64,000 nt of DNA, from positions 148,409-212,408 of the forward strand of contig JAAYNV010000038.1 in assembly GCA_012520645.1 (NCBI GenBank), in the 5' to 3' direction. Position numbers and translations under genes: made by a program. Source of the DNA: Clostridiales bacterium. Lineage in GTDB: Bacteria; Bacillota; Clostridia; Lachnospirales; Lachnospiraceae. Positions within the stretch are counted from its first letter, which is position 1. Every line of letters starts with the position of its first letter. Shown here piece after piece: positions 36,652-44,736 of this stretch. The notes below the pieces were generated by a model. The model was given only the letters and a program-made list of their open reading frames with translations, did not search any database and was not told where the DNA came from.

Positions 36652-36895
36652 CTCTTTATCTTCCTTTCCTTTTGATTCCCTTCGCTTTATTTTATAGCCC
36701 CAAAAACTGCTATAAAACAAAAAAATGCTCCAAAAAAACTTTTGGAACATCCTCGTTCAAGATACCGGTATGTAGAAGGCTTCCCTTCGTTATCCATACG
36801 ATAACTCATTCTTCACCAAAATGCAAGCGCCTTTTGCAAATTTCTGTCTTTTCTATTGTTTTTGCAAAAATGTATGTGATTTTCCAAGTTTTACT
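36652..36895 (-). promoter_or_regulatory. glnN: glnN 5' leader with hairpins, candidate attenuator
   Basis: The stretch between the likely transcription start and the glnN start codon holds no gene. In transcript order it contains GTTATC/GATAAC (loop of five) at about 36785-36806, GAAGG/CCTTC (loop of four), the palindrome ATACCGGTAT, a short hairpin with a six-base loop (GAAC-GAGGAT-GTTC), and then the terminator at 36725-36750. The GAAC/GTTC hairpin uses the first bases of the terminator stem, so the two exclude each other. I could not match it to the T-box, glutamine riboswitch or ANTAR consensus. Confidence 0.55.
36725..36750 (-). terminator. Intrinsic terminator inside the glnN leader
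   Basis: An 11-base stem (36725-36735 with 36740-36750) with one mismatched pair, a four-base loop, then TTTTTTGTTTT on the minus strand. It is 74 bases before the glnN start and downstream of the predicted promoter, the position of an attenuator. Confidence 0.75.
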
Positions 36896-36901
36896 GTACA
36901 C

Positions 36902-36931
36902 ATTGTACAATGCGTGCATGAAACAGGTCAA
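36902..36931 (-). promoter_or_regulatory. glnN: Predicted glnN promoter
   Basis: TTGACC (36926-36931), 18-base spacer, TACAAT (36902-36907) on the minus strand. A perfect 12-base palindrome CATTGTACAATG (36901-36912) covers the -10 and could be an operator. The resulting leader is about 245 bases. Confidence 0.6.
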
Positions 36932-36990
36932 GACGTATTCTTTAACAGTTATTTTGTGTGTTATATAAAATTTGTTGGCAAAATTTCCTA

Positions 36991-37014
36991 GGAGGAGACT
37001 CTTATGCCTCCTCC
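36991..37014 (-). terminator. Weak terminator at the end of the U32 operon
   Basis: GGAGGAG/CTCCTCC stem (36991-36997 with 37008-37014) whose loop contains the U32 stop codon. The following minus-strand sequence is only moderately T-rich (TAGGAAATTTTG). Confidence 0.45.
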
Positions 37015-38291
37015 GTTTTCTTCACGCGAAGCACATCATAGGGCTTTGGTTCCCTGGTCAGTTTGATCAAAAGCTTCTGCTGCGGATGTGGACACGATTC
37101 CATGGCTTCACCTTCTTCATTGGTGATTGCTTCTACCTCTGTCATGATGTTTTTTCCATCCGGCTGCATGATCTCTATCGCATCCCCTACGGAAAATTTG
37201 TTACGCTGGGTGATGCAGGCTTCGCCCTTCTCGTTCACAGCTTCCACATAGCCAAGGTAAATATACTCATTGATATAGGTATTGGAATCATAAATCTGTG
37301 TATTCTCATCTGGCTTTCCGAAGTAAAAGCCTGTTGTAAACTGGCGATAAGTACACTTGGAGATTTCCTCCTGATACCATAACATATTCGCACGGTATTT
37401 TTCTTCCGATTCGAAGTAATCATCAATTGCCTTCCGATAAGTACGCGCTACCGTAGCCACATACAATGCGGTTTTCATTCTTCCTTCGATTTTCAGACTG
37501 TCGATTCCCGCATCCACAATTTCCGGAATGTACTCGATCATACATAAATCCTTGGAATTAAAAATATAGGTTCCCCGCTCATTTTCATAAACCGGAAGAT
37601 ATTCTCCAGGACGTTTCTCCTCTACGACCGCATATTTCCAGCGGCACGGATGAGTGCAGGCACCCTGATTGGCATCCCTTCCGGTGAAATAATTACTGAG
37701 CAGACATCTGCCGGAATAGGAAATGCACATCGCTCCATGAATAAAGCTCTCAATTTCCATTTCCTGCGGAATGTGCGAACGGATTTCCTTGATTTCCTTT
37801 AAGGACAGTTCTCTGGCAGACACAACACGCTTTGCTCCCTGCTGCCACCAGAACTGGTAGGTCCGCCAGTTCGTGTTGTTCGCCTGTGTGGAAATATGAA
37901 TCTCCACCTCCGGCCATACCTCTCTCGCAATGGAAAACATCCCCGGATCGGATATGATGAGCGCATCAGGTACAGCTGATGCAGTTGCATCGGAGATGGC
38001 TGATTCCTTCGCCCCCGGTGTCTTTCCAAGATTTTTCAGTTCCTTAAAATATTCCGCAGCGCCCTCCAGATCCACATTGTGTGCCAGAACATTTGCAGTC
38101 ACATAGACTTTCACACCATGGGCATGTGCAAATCGGATTCCCTCCGCCATCTCTTCCTTTGAAAAATTTTTCGCTTTGGCACGCAGCCCGAATGCCTCGC
38201 CACCAATATAGACCGCATCCGCTCCAAATATGACCGCTACCTTCAGTACCTCCAGACTGCTCGCCGGAATCAGTAATTCTGGTTTCTTCAT
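37002..38291 (-). CDS. U32-family protein, TrhP-type tRNA U34 hydroxylation
   Basis: 429 residues. The TIM-barrel N-terminus (KPELLIPASSLEVLKVAVIFGADAVYIGG) and the Cys-containing core GAMCISYSGRCLLSNY...GACTHPCRWKY, which ligates an iron-sulfur cluster in the family, are intact. Annotated formerly as collagenase-like peptidases, family members YrrN/YrrO (TrhP) hydroxylate U34 of certain tRNAs. The next upstream gene is the matching methyltransferase (TrmR-like), as in the B. subtilis yrrM-yrrN-yrrO block, which supports the tRNA role. Only one U32 gene is present here, where Bacillus has two. Confidence 0.88.
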   Translation of the reverse strand: MKKPELLIPASSLEVLKVAVIFGADAVYIGGEAFGLRAKAKNFSKEEMAEGIRFAHAHGVKVYVTANVLAHNVDLEGAAEYFKELKNLGKTPGAKESAISDATASAVPDALIISDPGMFSIAREVWPEVEIHISTQANNTNWRTYQFWWQQGAKRVVSARELSLKEIKEIRSHIPQEMEIESFIHGAMCISYSGRCLLSNYFTGRDANQGACTHPCRWKYAVVEEKRPGEYLPVYENERGTYIFNSKDLCMIEYIPEIVDAGIDSLKIEGRMKTALYVATVARTYRKAIDDYFESEEKYRANMLWYQEEISKCTYRQFTTGFYFGKPDENTQIYDSNTYINEYIYLGYVEAVNEKGEACITQRNKFSVGDAIEIMQPDGKNIMTEVEAITNEEGEAMESCPHPQQKLLIKLTREPKPYDVLRVKKTEEA

Positions 38292-38308
38292 TTATCTTGC
38301 TTCCTTTT

Positions 38309-38956
38309 TTACATTTCCTTCTTTACGCTGACCGTCACGCCGTCTCCCACCGGAAGAATGACCGTTTCCAGCAATTCATTGTGCTTCAGTTCATAAAGAT
38401 ATTCCCGCATACGGCTATGTATCGTTCTGTCCCTACGGGTCACGGCATAGCGGGACTCTATAATATTTCCATCCTGCAGAACATTGTCCGAGATGAGCAT
38501 ACCGCCCGGCGCAAGCAGACGCAGCACCTCAGGCATAAAATGTATATACTGACCCTTGGCCGCATCCATAAAAATCATATCATAGCTTCCTGTCAGCTTC
38601 TTTAAGATATCCGCAGCGTCTCCCTCAAGCAGGGTAATCCTTCCGTCGGTATCATACCTTTCAAAATTTGCTTTTGCGACAGGAATTCGCTTTTCATATT
38701 TTTCAATGGTTGTAATACGGCAATTTACCGGTGCATACTCCCGCATCAACAATGCGGAGAAGCCAATCGCTGTTCCGACCTCCAGAATCGTCTCCGGTCT
38801 TTTCGAAGCCAGAAGAAATTTTAATAAGCTCTGCATGTGCGTACGAATGATCGGTACATCCGTTTCTTTAGCATAGCACTCTATTTCATCCAGATATGAA
38901 GCATTCCCACAATCCAGTGAGTTGATAAATGCCTCCATTCTCTCCTCTACTATCAC
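38309..38956 (-). CDS. trmR: tRNA 5-hydroxyuridine O-methyltransferase (TrmR/YrrM-like)
   Basis: 215 residues, a class I SAM methyltransferase of the O-MT family: ILEVGTAIGFSALLM (motif I, about 57-71), ITTIEKYEKR, YDMIFMDAAKGQY (about 125) and LISDNVLQDG. It likely methylates ho5U34 made by the U32 partner, giving mo5U in tRNAs. GTG 38956 has GAGG at 8 bases and lies 3 bases after the previous stop. An internal ATG 38938 would remove a family-conserved N-terminus. Confidence 0.87.
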   Translation of the reverse strand: MIVEERMEAFINSLDCGNASYLDEIECYAKETDVPIIRTHMQSLLKFLLASKRPETILEVGTAIGFSALLMREYAPVNCRITTIEKYEKRIPVAKANFERYDTDGRITLLEGDAADILKKLTGSYDMIFMDAAKGQYIHFMPEVLRLLAPGGMLISDNVLQDGNIIESRYAVTRRDRTIHSRMREYLYELKHNELLETVILPVGDGVTVSVKKEM

Positions 38957-38959
38957 ATC

Positions 38960-39343
38960 TTATTCCTCAACATCTGTTTCCTCTTCTGCCGCCATGACTT
39001 CCAGCATTTCCTCTGCCATCATGGAGGTATTTAGCTCATAGATCCCCGGACTCATCCTGCCTTTGTAGCTGGACAGTTTTTCCTGTATATAAAACAAATC
39101 GGCATCCCGAATCAGCCCTTTTTCCTCCAGTTTGGTTCCCACATCCTTCACGGAATCGCCTTCCTCCACCGTAACGGAAATCGTAACTCCTTCGCCCTGC
39201 GTCATCGGTTCCTCACCAAACAGACGATACCCCAGATCATAGGCAGTGATTGAAAAGCGGTATACCGGCATTACGGCAATTGCCACAACGACTATTTTTA
39301 CCATCGTTCCAAATACTGCTCCCGCTACCTGTTTTCCTTCCAT
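38960..39343 (-). CDS. MltG-like membrane protein without the transglycosylase domain
   Basis: 127 residues. One TM segment (about 10-32), then a LysM-like/YceG N-domain region (VTISVTVEEGDSVKDVGTKLEEKGLIRDADLFYIQEKLSSYKGRMSPGIYELNTSMMAEEML). MltG enzymes have about 340-400 residues and the catalytic Glu lies in the following domain, which is missing here. The gene has the chromosomal position of mltG (B. subtilis yrrL) before trmR. The C-terminus ends in acidic residues (AAEEETDVEE) and the sequence shows no frameshift remnant downstream, since the next gene starts 3 bases later. It may be a regulatory or vestigial form. Confidence 0.7.
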   Translation of the reverse strand: MEGKQVAGAVFGTMVKIVVVAIAVMPVYRFSITAYDLGYRLFGEEPMTQGEGVTISVTVEEGDSVKDVGTKLEEKGLIRDADLFYIQEKLSSYKGRMSPGIYELNTSMMAEEMLEVMAAEEETDVEE

Positions 39344-39361
39344 ATCGTTACCATGCCTTTC

Positions 39362-39715
39362 CTATTCTAAAAAATCCTGCGTATTCGGATTCTCGAAATC
39401 CACGCCTTCCATAATACGGATGTTGATTTCCTGTATCATACGACAAAATGCAAGCTCTGCTGCAAGGAAATCACTCACGAGCGGATCCTCTCTGAACTGC
39501 TCATATTCCTTCTGGAACTCATCAATCCGTTCAAACAGTTCATCCGTATCACCCATAAGCTGCATCTGGTAGTTCTTCTGCCTGTAATCATTAATCTGCT
39601 GTTTCAGCTCCGGATAGCGGTCAATCTTATTTTTCTGGATCTGATATTCCTGGTACTCCTCTGTCTGCCTGATCATTGCAATAAATTCGTCCGTTGCCTG
39701 TTCTATCGTTTTCAT
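39362..39715 (-). CDS. YlbF/YmcA-family regulator
   Basis: 117 residues, all-helical, with the conserved pattern YQEYQIQKNKIDRYPELKQQINDYRQKNYQMQ and a second helix pair to the end. YlbF, YmcA and YaaT form a complex in B. subtilis that binds RNase Y and affects sporulation, competence and mRNA maturation. Here the gene is 12 bases downstream of RNase J, in keeping with a role in RNA turnover. Ribosome site GAGGGA. Confidence 0.82.
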   Translation of the reverse strand: MKTIEQATDEFIAMIRQTEEYQEYQIQKNKIDRYPELKQQINDYRQKNYQMQLMGDTDELFERIDEFQKEYEQFREDPLVSDFLAAELAFCRMIQEINIRIMEGVDFENPNTQDFLE

Positions 39716-39727
39716 GCCGTCCCTCTT

Positions 39728-41404
39728 TCAGACCTCCATAATGATCGGCAGGATCATCGGCCGTCTCTTGGTCTTTTTCCAAACGTAGTCACTTAAATTA
39801 TCCTTAATGCTGGTTTTGATTTTGCCCCAGTCGGAAATTCCTCTGTCCATCAGATTCTCCATCGTATCCTGCAACAGTGCACGTGCCTCATCCATCAGTT
39901 CATCGGATTCCCTGACATAAACAAAACCTCTGGATACAATATCCGGTCCGGATACCAGTTCGCCGCTTGCTCCATCCAGTGCTAGCACAACAATCAGGAT
40001 ACCGTCCTCTGCCAGATGCTGCCTGTCGCGCAAAACAATATTGCCGACATCTCCGACCCCAAGACCGTCTACCAGAATTGCACCTACCGGCACCTTTCCG
40101 GTCACTTTTGCGCTCTCGTTATTTAACTCCAGCACATCTCCCGATGCCAGAATAAAGACATTGTCCTTCGGTATGCCAAGCCCCTTTGCGAGTCTCGCCT
40201 GTGCCTTCAGATGTTTGTATTCACCATGAACCGGAATCGCATATTTGGGCTGCACCAGTGTATAAAGCAGCTTGATCTCTTCCTGGCAGGCATGTCCCGA
40301 TACATGGGCATCCTGAAAAATAACGTCGGCACCCTTTTTAAACAACTCGTTAATTACATTGGTAACCGCTTTTTCATTTCCCGGAATCGGATGGGAGGAA
40401 AAGATGACCGTATCCCTCGGTCCTATGGAAATCTTTTTATGCATATTGCTTGCCATACGGGAAAGTGCTGCCATATTCTCTCCCTGGCTTCCGGTTGTAA
40501 TAATAACCGTCTTTTCATCCGGGTAATTTTTCAGCTGTTCAATGTCGATTAACGTATTCTCCGGTACATTCAATCTTCCAAGATTGGTCGCTGTCTCAAT
40601 GATATTGACCATACTGCGACCTTCTACAACGACCTTTCGTCCGAAACGGTCCGCTGCATTGATGATCTGCTGTGCACGATCCACATTGGAAGCAAACGTC
40701 GCAATAATAATTCTTGTATCCTTATGTTCCGCAAAGATTGTATCAAATGTCTTGCTCAAGGTTCGCTCCGAAGGCGTAAAGCCCGGACGTTCTGCATTCG
40801 TTGAATCACACATCATTGCCAAAACGCCCTTCTTACCGATTTCTGCAAAGCGCTGCAGGTCAATCGGGTCCCCGAAGATCGGTGTGTAATCCACCTTAAA
40901 GTCCCCGGTGTGCACTACGATGCCTGCCGGAGAGTAGATCGCGAGCGCTGCCGCATCCACGATACTGTGATTCGTGCGGATAAACTCAATCCGAAACTGT
41001 CCAAGATTGATGGACTGTCCGAATTTGACAACCTTTCGTTTCGTACAATTTGTCAGATTGTGCTCCTTTAACTTATTTTCAATCAGCCCCATGGTCAGCT
41101 TGGTCGCATAAATCGGAACATTTATTTCCCGCAGGACATACGGGAGCGCACCGATATGATCCTCATGACCGTGGGTAATCATAAAGCCTTTTACCTTGTT
41201 GATGTTTTCCTTCAGATAGGTTACATCCGGAATCACCAGATCGATTCCAAGCATATCATCTGCTGGAAACGAAAGACCACAATCCACAACAACAATACTG
41301 TCTTCGTACTCAAAGGCAGTAATGTTCAGTCCAATCTGTTCCAGTCCGCCGAGCGGTATGATTTTCAGTCTGGAACCGCTATTCATTTTTTCATTTTTTT
41401 TCAA
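39728..41404 (-). CDS. rnj: Ribonuclease J
   Basis: About 558 residues. The metallo-beta-lactamase motif HGHEDHIGALPYV, the beta-CASP residues (DSTNAERPGFTPSERTL, TGSQGE, SSHPIPGNE, SGHACQEE) and a C-terminal domain are intact. It is an endo- and 5'-exonuclease important in mRNA decay and rRNA maturation. TTG 41404 follows GGAGGG by 7 bases and overlaps the end of the fur-type gene; ATG 41386 is an alternative. I cannot tell J1 from J2 without a tree. Confidence 0.95.
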   Translation of the reverse strand: MKKNEKMNSGSRLKIIPLGGLEQIGLNITAFEYEDSIVVVDCGLSFPADDMLGIDLVIPDVTYLKENINKVKGFMITHGHEDHIGALPYVLREINVPIYATKLTMGLIENKLKEHNLTNCTKRKVVKFGQSINLGQFRIEFIRTNHSIVDAAALAIYSPAGIVVHTGDFKVDYTPIFGDPIDLQRFAEIGKKGVLAMMCDSTNAERPGFTPSERTLSKTFDTIFAEHKDTRIIIATFASNVDRAQQIINAADRFGRKVVVEGRSMVNIIETATNLGRLNVPENTLIDIEQLKNYPDEKTVIITTGSQGENMAALSRMASNMHKKISIGPRDTVIFSSHPIPGNEKAVTNVINELFKKGADVIFQDAHVSGHACQEEIKLLYTLVQPKYAIPVHGEYKHLKAQARLAKGLGIPKDNVFILASGDVLELNNESAKVTGKVPVGAILVDGLGVGDVGNIVLRDRQHLAEDGILIVVLALDGASGELVSGPDIVSRGFVYVRESDELMDEARALLQDTMENLMDRGISDWGKIKTSIKDNLSDYVWKKTKRRPMILPIIMEV

Positions 41405-41855
41405 GTAATTTCCCTCCACATTCTTTACAAATACCGTAAAGCTTTACCTCGTGGTTGACAATGGAAAATCCCGTGGTCCGTTCAATCTTTTCTTCTAATT
41501 CTTCCAGCAGATCGTCCTCAAAAGATGTCACTTTTCCACATTCCACACAGATCAAATGATGGTGATGATGCTTTTCCGGTCCGGCTCCCAAATTCCCGAT
41601 TTCGTAGCGGACACAGCCATCATCCAGATTGATCCGGTCAATCACTGAAAGCTCCAACAGTAATTGAATTGTTCTATAAACAGTAGCCAGTCCTATGTCC
41701 GGACAGCCTACTTTTACAAGCTCATATATTTCTTCCGCCGTCAGATGTTTATCCGGGCAGGAAGCAAGCACGGAAGGTACCTCTAATCTCTGTGCCGTAA
41801 TCTTCAAACCGTTTTGCTTTAACAGCTTTTTAAACTGTTCTCTATAGTTTGACAT
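41391..41855 (-). CDS. Fur-family metal- or peroxide-responsive repressor
   Basis: 154 residues. The N-terminal winged helix (GLKITAQRLEVPSVLASCPDKHLTAEEIYELVK) is followed by the metal-binding HHHHHLICVECG and a structural zinc pair CKECG near the C-terminus. It could be Fur, Zur or PerR; the run of five His makes the metal set unclear. It overlaps the start of rnj and follows DUF1292 by 5 bases in the ireB operon. Confidence 0.9.
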   Translation of the reverse strand: MSNYREQFKKLLKQNGLKITAQRLEVPSVLASCPDKHLTAEEIYELVKVGCPDIGLATVYRTIQLLLELSVIDRINLDDGCVRYEIGNLGAGPEKHHHHHLICVECGKVTSFEDDLLEELEEKIERTTGFSIVNHEVKLYGICKECGGKLLEKK

Positions 41856-41860
41856 AAATA

Positions 41861-42130
41861 TTATTCCGCGTCTACAAACTCAATATCATCCAACAAATTC
41901 TCAAACACGCCTGCCACCGCAGAAAGCTCTGTCTCATCGGAAACAATCTCATAAACCCCTTCTGCTTCGTCCTCTTTTGATAAATCTTTTAAGATCAAGG
42001 CTTCGCCGTCTCCATCTTCGTAATCTGTCACTAAAATATAATTGACACCGTTCAGTCTTGTCTGTTCCAACACGAAAAATTCAACCGGTTCTGCTCCCTC
42101 CGGTTTAAATGTAATCTTATCCAATTTCAT
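41861..42130 (-). CDS. DUF1292 family protein (YrzB-like)
   Basis: 89 residues, strongly acidic, with the family pattern [36 protein letters not shown]. The function is unknown. The gene is regularly between ruvX and a fur-type gene or rnj in Clostridia. It overlaps the ruvX end by 14 bases. Confidence 0.88.
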   Translation of the reverse strand: MKLDKITFKPEGAEPVEFFVLEQTRLNGVNYILVTDYEDGDGEALILKDLSKEDEAEGVYEIVSDETELSAVAGVFENLLDDIEFVDAE

Positions 42131-42557
42131 TCTCCCTGTTCTTTTTTAAGTCCAGATATCCCTGTAAAATAAATACTGCCGCAATGCGGTCCACATGCTC
42201 TTTGCGGTTCTCCCTGCGGATACCGCCTTCCATCATAGCCTTGTCCGCAGCCACCGTAGTCAGTCTCTCATCCCAAAATGTTACAGGAAGCCCGGTACGG
42301 CGTTCCAGCATATCTTTAAATTCCTTTGTCTTTTCGACACGCTCTCCTTCACTGCCATCCATGTTCTTGGGCAGTCCGAGCACGATTTCCTCTACACCAT
42401 ATTCCTCAATTAACGCTTCGATTCCGGCAAGTGTCTGCCTCAGCTTATTTTCCTGCTTTCTGCGAATAATCTCGATTCCCTGTGCAGTCATAAGCAGCTC
42501 ATCACTGATCGCAACTCCTACCGTTTTGCTGCCGAAATCCAGTCCCATAATACGCAT
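42117..42557 (-). CDS. ruvX: RuvX/YqgF Holliday junction resolvase-like nuclease
   Basis: 146 residues with an RNase H fold. [16 protein letters not shown] holds the first catalytic Asp (Asp6); the later [13 protein letters not shown] and FWDERLTT carry the other acidic residues. It has been implicated in 16S rRNA 5' processing and in branched DNA resolution. ATG 42557 follows AGGAG by 10 bases; a longer start would run into ireB. It is the second gene of the ireB operon. Confidence 0.92.
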   Translation of the reverse strand: MRIMGLDFGSKTVGVAISDELLMTAQGIEIIRRKQENKLRQTLAGIEALIEEYGVEEIVLGLPKNMDGSEGERVEKTKEFKDMLERRTGLPVTFWDERLTTVAADKAMMEGGIRRENRKEHVDRIAAVFILQGYLDLKKNRENEIG

Positions 42558-42571
42558 GTATTGCCGTTCTC

Positions 42572-42835
42572 CTATTTCCAATGGTTGTTCTTAATGTATT
42601 CCTTCAGCATTTCCTCTACCAGCTCGTCCCGTTCCACCTTCATAATCAGGCTTCTTGCGTTTTTATAGCTTGTAATATAGGTAGGATCACCGGACATGAT
42701 ATAGCCTACGATCTGATTCACAGGATTATATCCCTTTTCTGTCAATGCTTCGTATACCGTAGATAAAACGAGCTTTACGCCTGTCTCCGGTTCCGCCTCT
42801 ACCTTAAAAAATTGTGTATTTCCTAAATCCTGCAT
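42572..42835 (-). CDS. IreB-family regulatory protein (UPF0297)
   Basis: 87 residues; signature [46 protein letters not shown]. In Enterococcus IreB is a phosphosubstrate of the kinase IreK and tunes cephalosporin resistance. It leads the operon with ruvX and DUF1292, an order widespread in Firmicutes (B. subtilis yrzL-yrrK-yrzB). Promoter at 42887-42915. Confidence 0.9.
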   Translation of the reverse strand: MQDLGNTQFFKVEAEPETGVKLVLSTVYEALTEKGYNPVNQIVGYIMSGDPTYITSYKNARSLIMKVERDELVEEMLKEYIKNNHWK

Positions 42836-42886
42836 TTTTTCACGCCCTTATCTGTTCGTTGTCATTTCGTTCATCACGCTGTCTCT

Positions 42887-42915
42887 AGTTTAACCTATGT
42901 TGCAGGAAATTTCAA
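42887..42915 (-). promoter_or_regulatory. Sigma-A promoter of the ireB-ruvX-...-U32 operon
   Basis: TTGAAA (42910-42915), 17-base spacer, TAAACT (42887-42892) on the minus strand. Nine genes follow with gaps of at most 18 bases (42835 down to 37002), so this promoter may serve them all. Confidence 0.65.
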
Positions 42916-42936
42916 CGGATAGTTGACAGAATAATA

Positions 42937-44313
42937 TTATTCGACCAACAAAATATCATCCGTTAAAAAACCATGAATGCGACAGGTTTTTAAAACGTTA
43001 GACAGATTTTCTTCTGTTTTGTATGCCACTTTCAAATATCGTTTCGTATGTCCAAGCATATAGTTTTCACCGTTATGCTGCATGGAATCCTCAAAAAGCA
43101 CCTCACATTCCCGCCCGATAAACCGCTCCCGGTATTCTCTGGAATGGCATGCTTCCATTTCAAGAAGTCTGGCACTGCGGACACTCTTTTCGTTTTCGGT
43201 CAGCTGTCCGGACATGGCTGCCGCTACAGTTCCCTGCCGTTTCGAATATTTGAAGATGTGCATTTCATAGAAACGGACTTTTTGCAGAAACGCCTCTGTC
43301 TCTGCAAATTCCGCCTCTGTCTCCTGCGGAAATCCTACAATTACATCGGTCGTAATTGCCGGATCTGTAAAATATTTCCTAAGCAGAAGCACTTTTTCAT
43401 AGTATTCACCGGATGAATAATGTCTATTCATTCTCTTTAATGTCTCATTGCAGCCGCTCTGCAGCGACAAATGGAAATGAGGACAGATTTTGGGCAATCT
43501 GGAAAGTTCCTTTGCAAATTCCTCTGTCACGATGCGCGGCTCCAGCGAACCAATCCGGATACGTTTGATTCCTTCTATTTCATGTACCTGTTTGATCAGA
43601 TTCAGCAGATGATTTTTTTTCAGAGCCTCTTCTTTTGCACTGCGATAATCTCCGGTCAGTTTCTGTTCAAAGTCAATTCCATAGGAACTGATATGAATTC
43701 CGGTAAACACAATCTCCTGATATCCGTTCTCCGCAAGCCCCCGCACCTCTGCACACACATCCTCCGGCTTTCGGCTCCGTATCCTCCCTCTGGCATAAGG
43801 AATAATGCAATAAGAGCAGAACTGATTGCAACCATCCTGAATTTTTATATACGCTCTCGTGTGCTCCGCTATATACTCCAATTTCATTTCCTCATACTCA
43901 TCCGTATGATTGATGTCAATAACCGCAGCCCGTTTCCGATCATCAGCTTCCGCTACGGCTTCTTCCCTCTCTGCCAGAAATGCTTCCAGAATCGTAACGG
44001 CATCCTTCTTCCTGTTATTACCGATTGCCAGATCGATACAGGGATCCTTCTCCACATCCTCCTGTCCCGTCTGTACATAACACCCCACCGCTACAACTAC
44101 CGCATTCGGATTTTTCTTCTTTGCTCGATGCAGCATCTGCCTGCTTTTCCGGTCCGCAATATTCGTCACCGTACACGTATTTATGATATAAATGTCCGCT
44201 TCTTTATCAAATGGTACAATTTTAAATCCTTTTTCTTGTAACATTTGCCCCATTACGTCCAATTCATAAGCATTCACTTTACATCCCAGATTATGTAATG
44301 CTACACTTTTCAT
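42937..44313 (-). CDS. mtaB: tRNA t6A37 methylthiotransferase MtaB
   Basis: 458 residues. The N-terminal UPF0004 cluster cysteines occur in NLGCKVNAYE, INTCTVT and AVGCYVQT. The radical-SAM cluster motif is DGCNQFCSYCIIPYARG, and a TRAM domain lies at the C-terminus. It converts t6A to ms2t6A at position 37 of tRNAs reading ANN codons. ATG 44313 follows AAAGGA; the extension to 44337 lacks a site. It is separated from the heat-shock operon by the divergently placed HPr-like gene, whereas in Bacillus the homologue (yqeV) directly follows rsmE. Confidence 0.94.
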   Translation of the reverse strand: MKSVALHNLGCKVNAYELDVMGQMLQEKGFKIVPFDKEADIYIINTCTVTNIADRKSRQMLHRAKKKNPNAVVVAVGCYVQTGQEDVEKDPCIDLAIGNNRKKDAVTILEAFLAEREEAVAEADDRKRAAVIDINHTDEYEEMKLEYIAEHTRAYIKIQDGCNQFCSYCIIPYARGRIRSRKPEDVCAEVRGLAENGYQEIVFTGIHISSYGIDFEQKLTGDYRSAKEEALKKNHLLNLIKQVHEIEGIKRIRIGSLEPRIVTEEFAKELSRLPKICPHFHLSLQSGCNETLKRMNRHYSSGEYYEKVLLLRKYFTDPAITTDVIVGFPQETEAEFAETEAFLQKVRFYEMHIFKYSKRQGTVAAAMSGQLTENEKSVRSARLLEMEACHSREYRERFIGRECEVLFEDSMQHNGENYMLGHTKRYLKVAYKTEENLSNVLKTCRIHGFLTDDILLVE

Positions 44314-44346
44314 ATTATTCCTTTCTTTTTTTGTCATGTTTTATTA

Positions 44347-44375
44347 TTGACTTTTACCCCCTTTCCCATTAGTAT
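44347..44375 (+). promoter_or_regulatory. Sigma-A promoter of the plus-strand HPr-like gene
   Basis: TTGACT (44347-44352), 17-base spacer, TAGTAT (44370-44375). The ribosome site AAGGAGG follows at 44401. It lies in the 102-base divergent gap with mtaB. Confidence 0.7.
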
Positions 44376-44415
44376 AGAGACAGAAGGTATGAACAATTTA
44401 AGGAGGTAGATTCCA

Positions 44416-44646
44416 ATGAAGACAGTACAGATTTCTTTAAATTCTATTGATAAGGTTAAATCTTTCGTAAACGATATTACAAAATTCGATTACGATTTCG
44501 ACTTAGTATCCGGTAGATACGTTATCGATGCAAAGTCCATCATGGGTATTTTCAGCTTAGATCTTTCCAAGCCGATCGATTTAAATATCCATGCAGAAGA
44601 CAATGTGGATGAAGTACTTAACGTGCTGAAACCATACATGATCTAA
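44416..44646 (+). CDS. HPr-like protein lacking the active-site histidine
   Basis: 76 residues. It aligns with HPr over its whole length: 'IDAKSIMGIFSLDLSKPIDLNI' is almost the HPr segment around regulatory Ser46 (Ser41 here), and VDEVLNVLKPYM is the C-terminal helix. The HPr region with catalytic His15 is replaced by LNSIDKVKSFVN, without His. It cannot act as a PTS phosphocarrier but could still be a target of HPr kinase or bind CcpA-like partners (inference). It is the only well-supported plus-strand gene in the window, with its own promoter, AAGGAGG ribosome site and terminator. Confidence 0.8.
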   Translation: MKTVQISLNSIDKVKSFVNDITKFDYDFDLVSGRYVIDAKSIMGIFSLDLSKPIDLNIHAEDNVDEVLNVLKPYMI

Positions 44647-44676
44647 TTAAGCAGTATACTATGATGTAAATGACAG

Positions 44677-44736
44677 GAACAAAAAATTGAGGCTGAACGG
44701 AAAGCATGCTTACCGGGCAGTCTCTATTTTTTGTTC
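44677..44736 (+). terminator. Terminator of the plus-strand HPr-like gene
   Basis: A 19-base inverted repeat with two mismatches (44677-44695 with 44718-44736). The central GAGGCTG/CAGTCTC stem precedes TATTTTTTG on the plus strand, so it works as an intrinsic terminator. Its 22-base loop contains the palindrome AAGCATGCTT. Confidence 0.7.

Noticed and set aside
34540..36750. Longer glnN reading frame from 36750
   Set aside because: The extra 33 residues are encoded by the leader terminator hairpin and T-tract and have no ribosome site; ATG 36651 matches the family N-terminus.
36652..36931. glnN leader as a T-box, glutamine riboswitch or ANTAR target
   Set aside because: No T-box sequence (TGGN), no glnA-riboswitch core and no pair of hexaloops with the A/G pattern could be found; only a generic attenuator is claimed.
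41566..41580. Run of five His codons
   Set aside because: It is the metal-binding region of the Fur-family protein, not an artificial tag.
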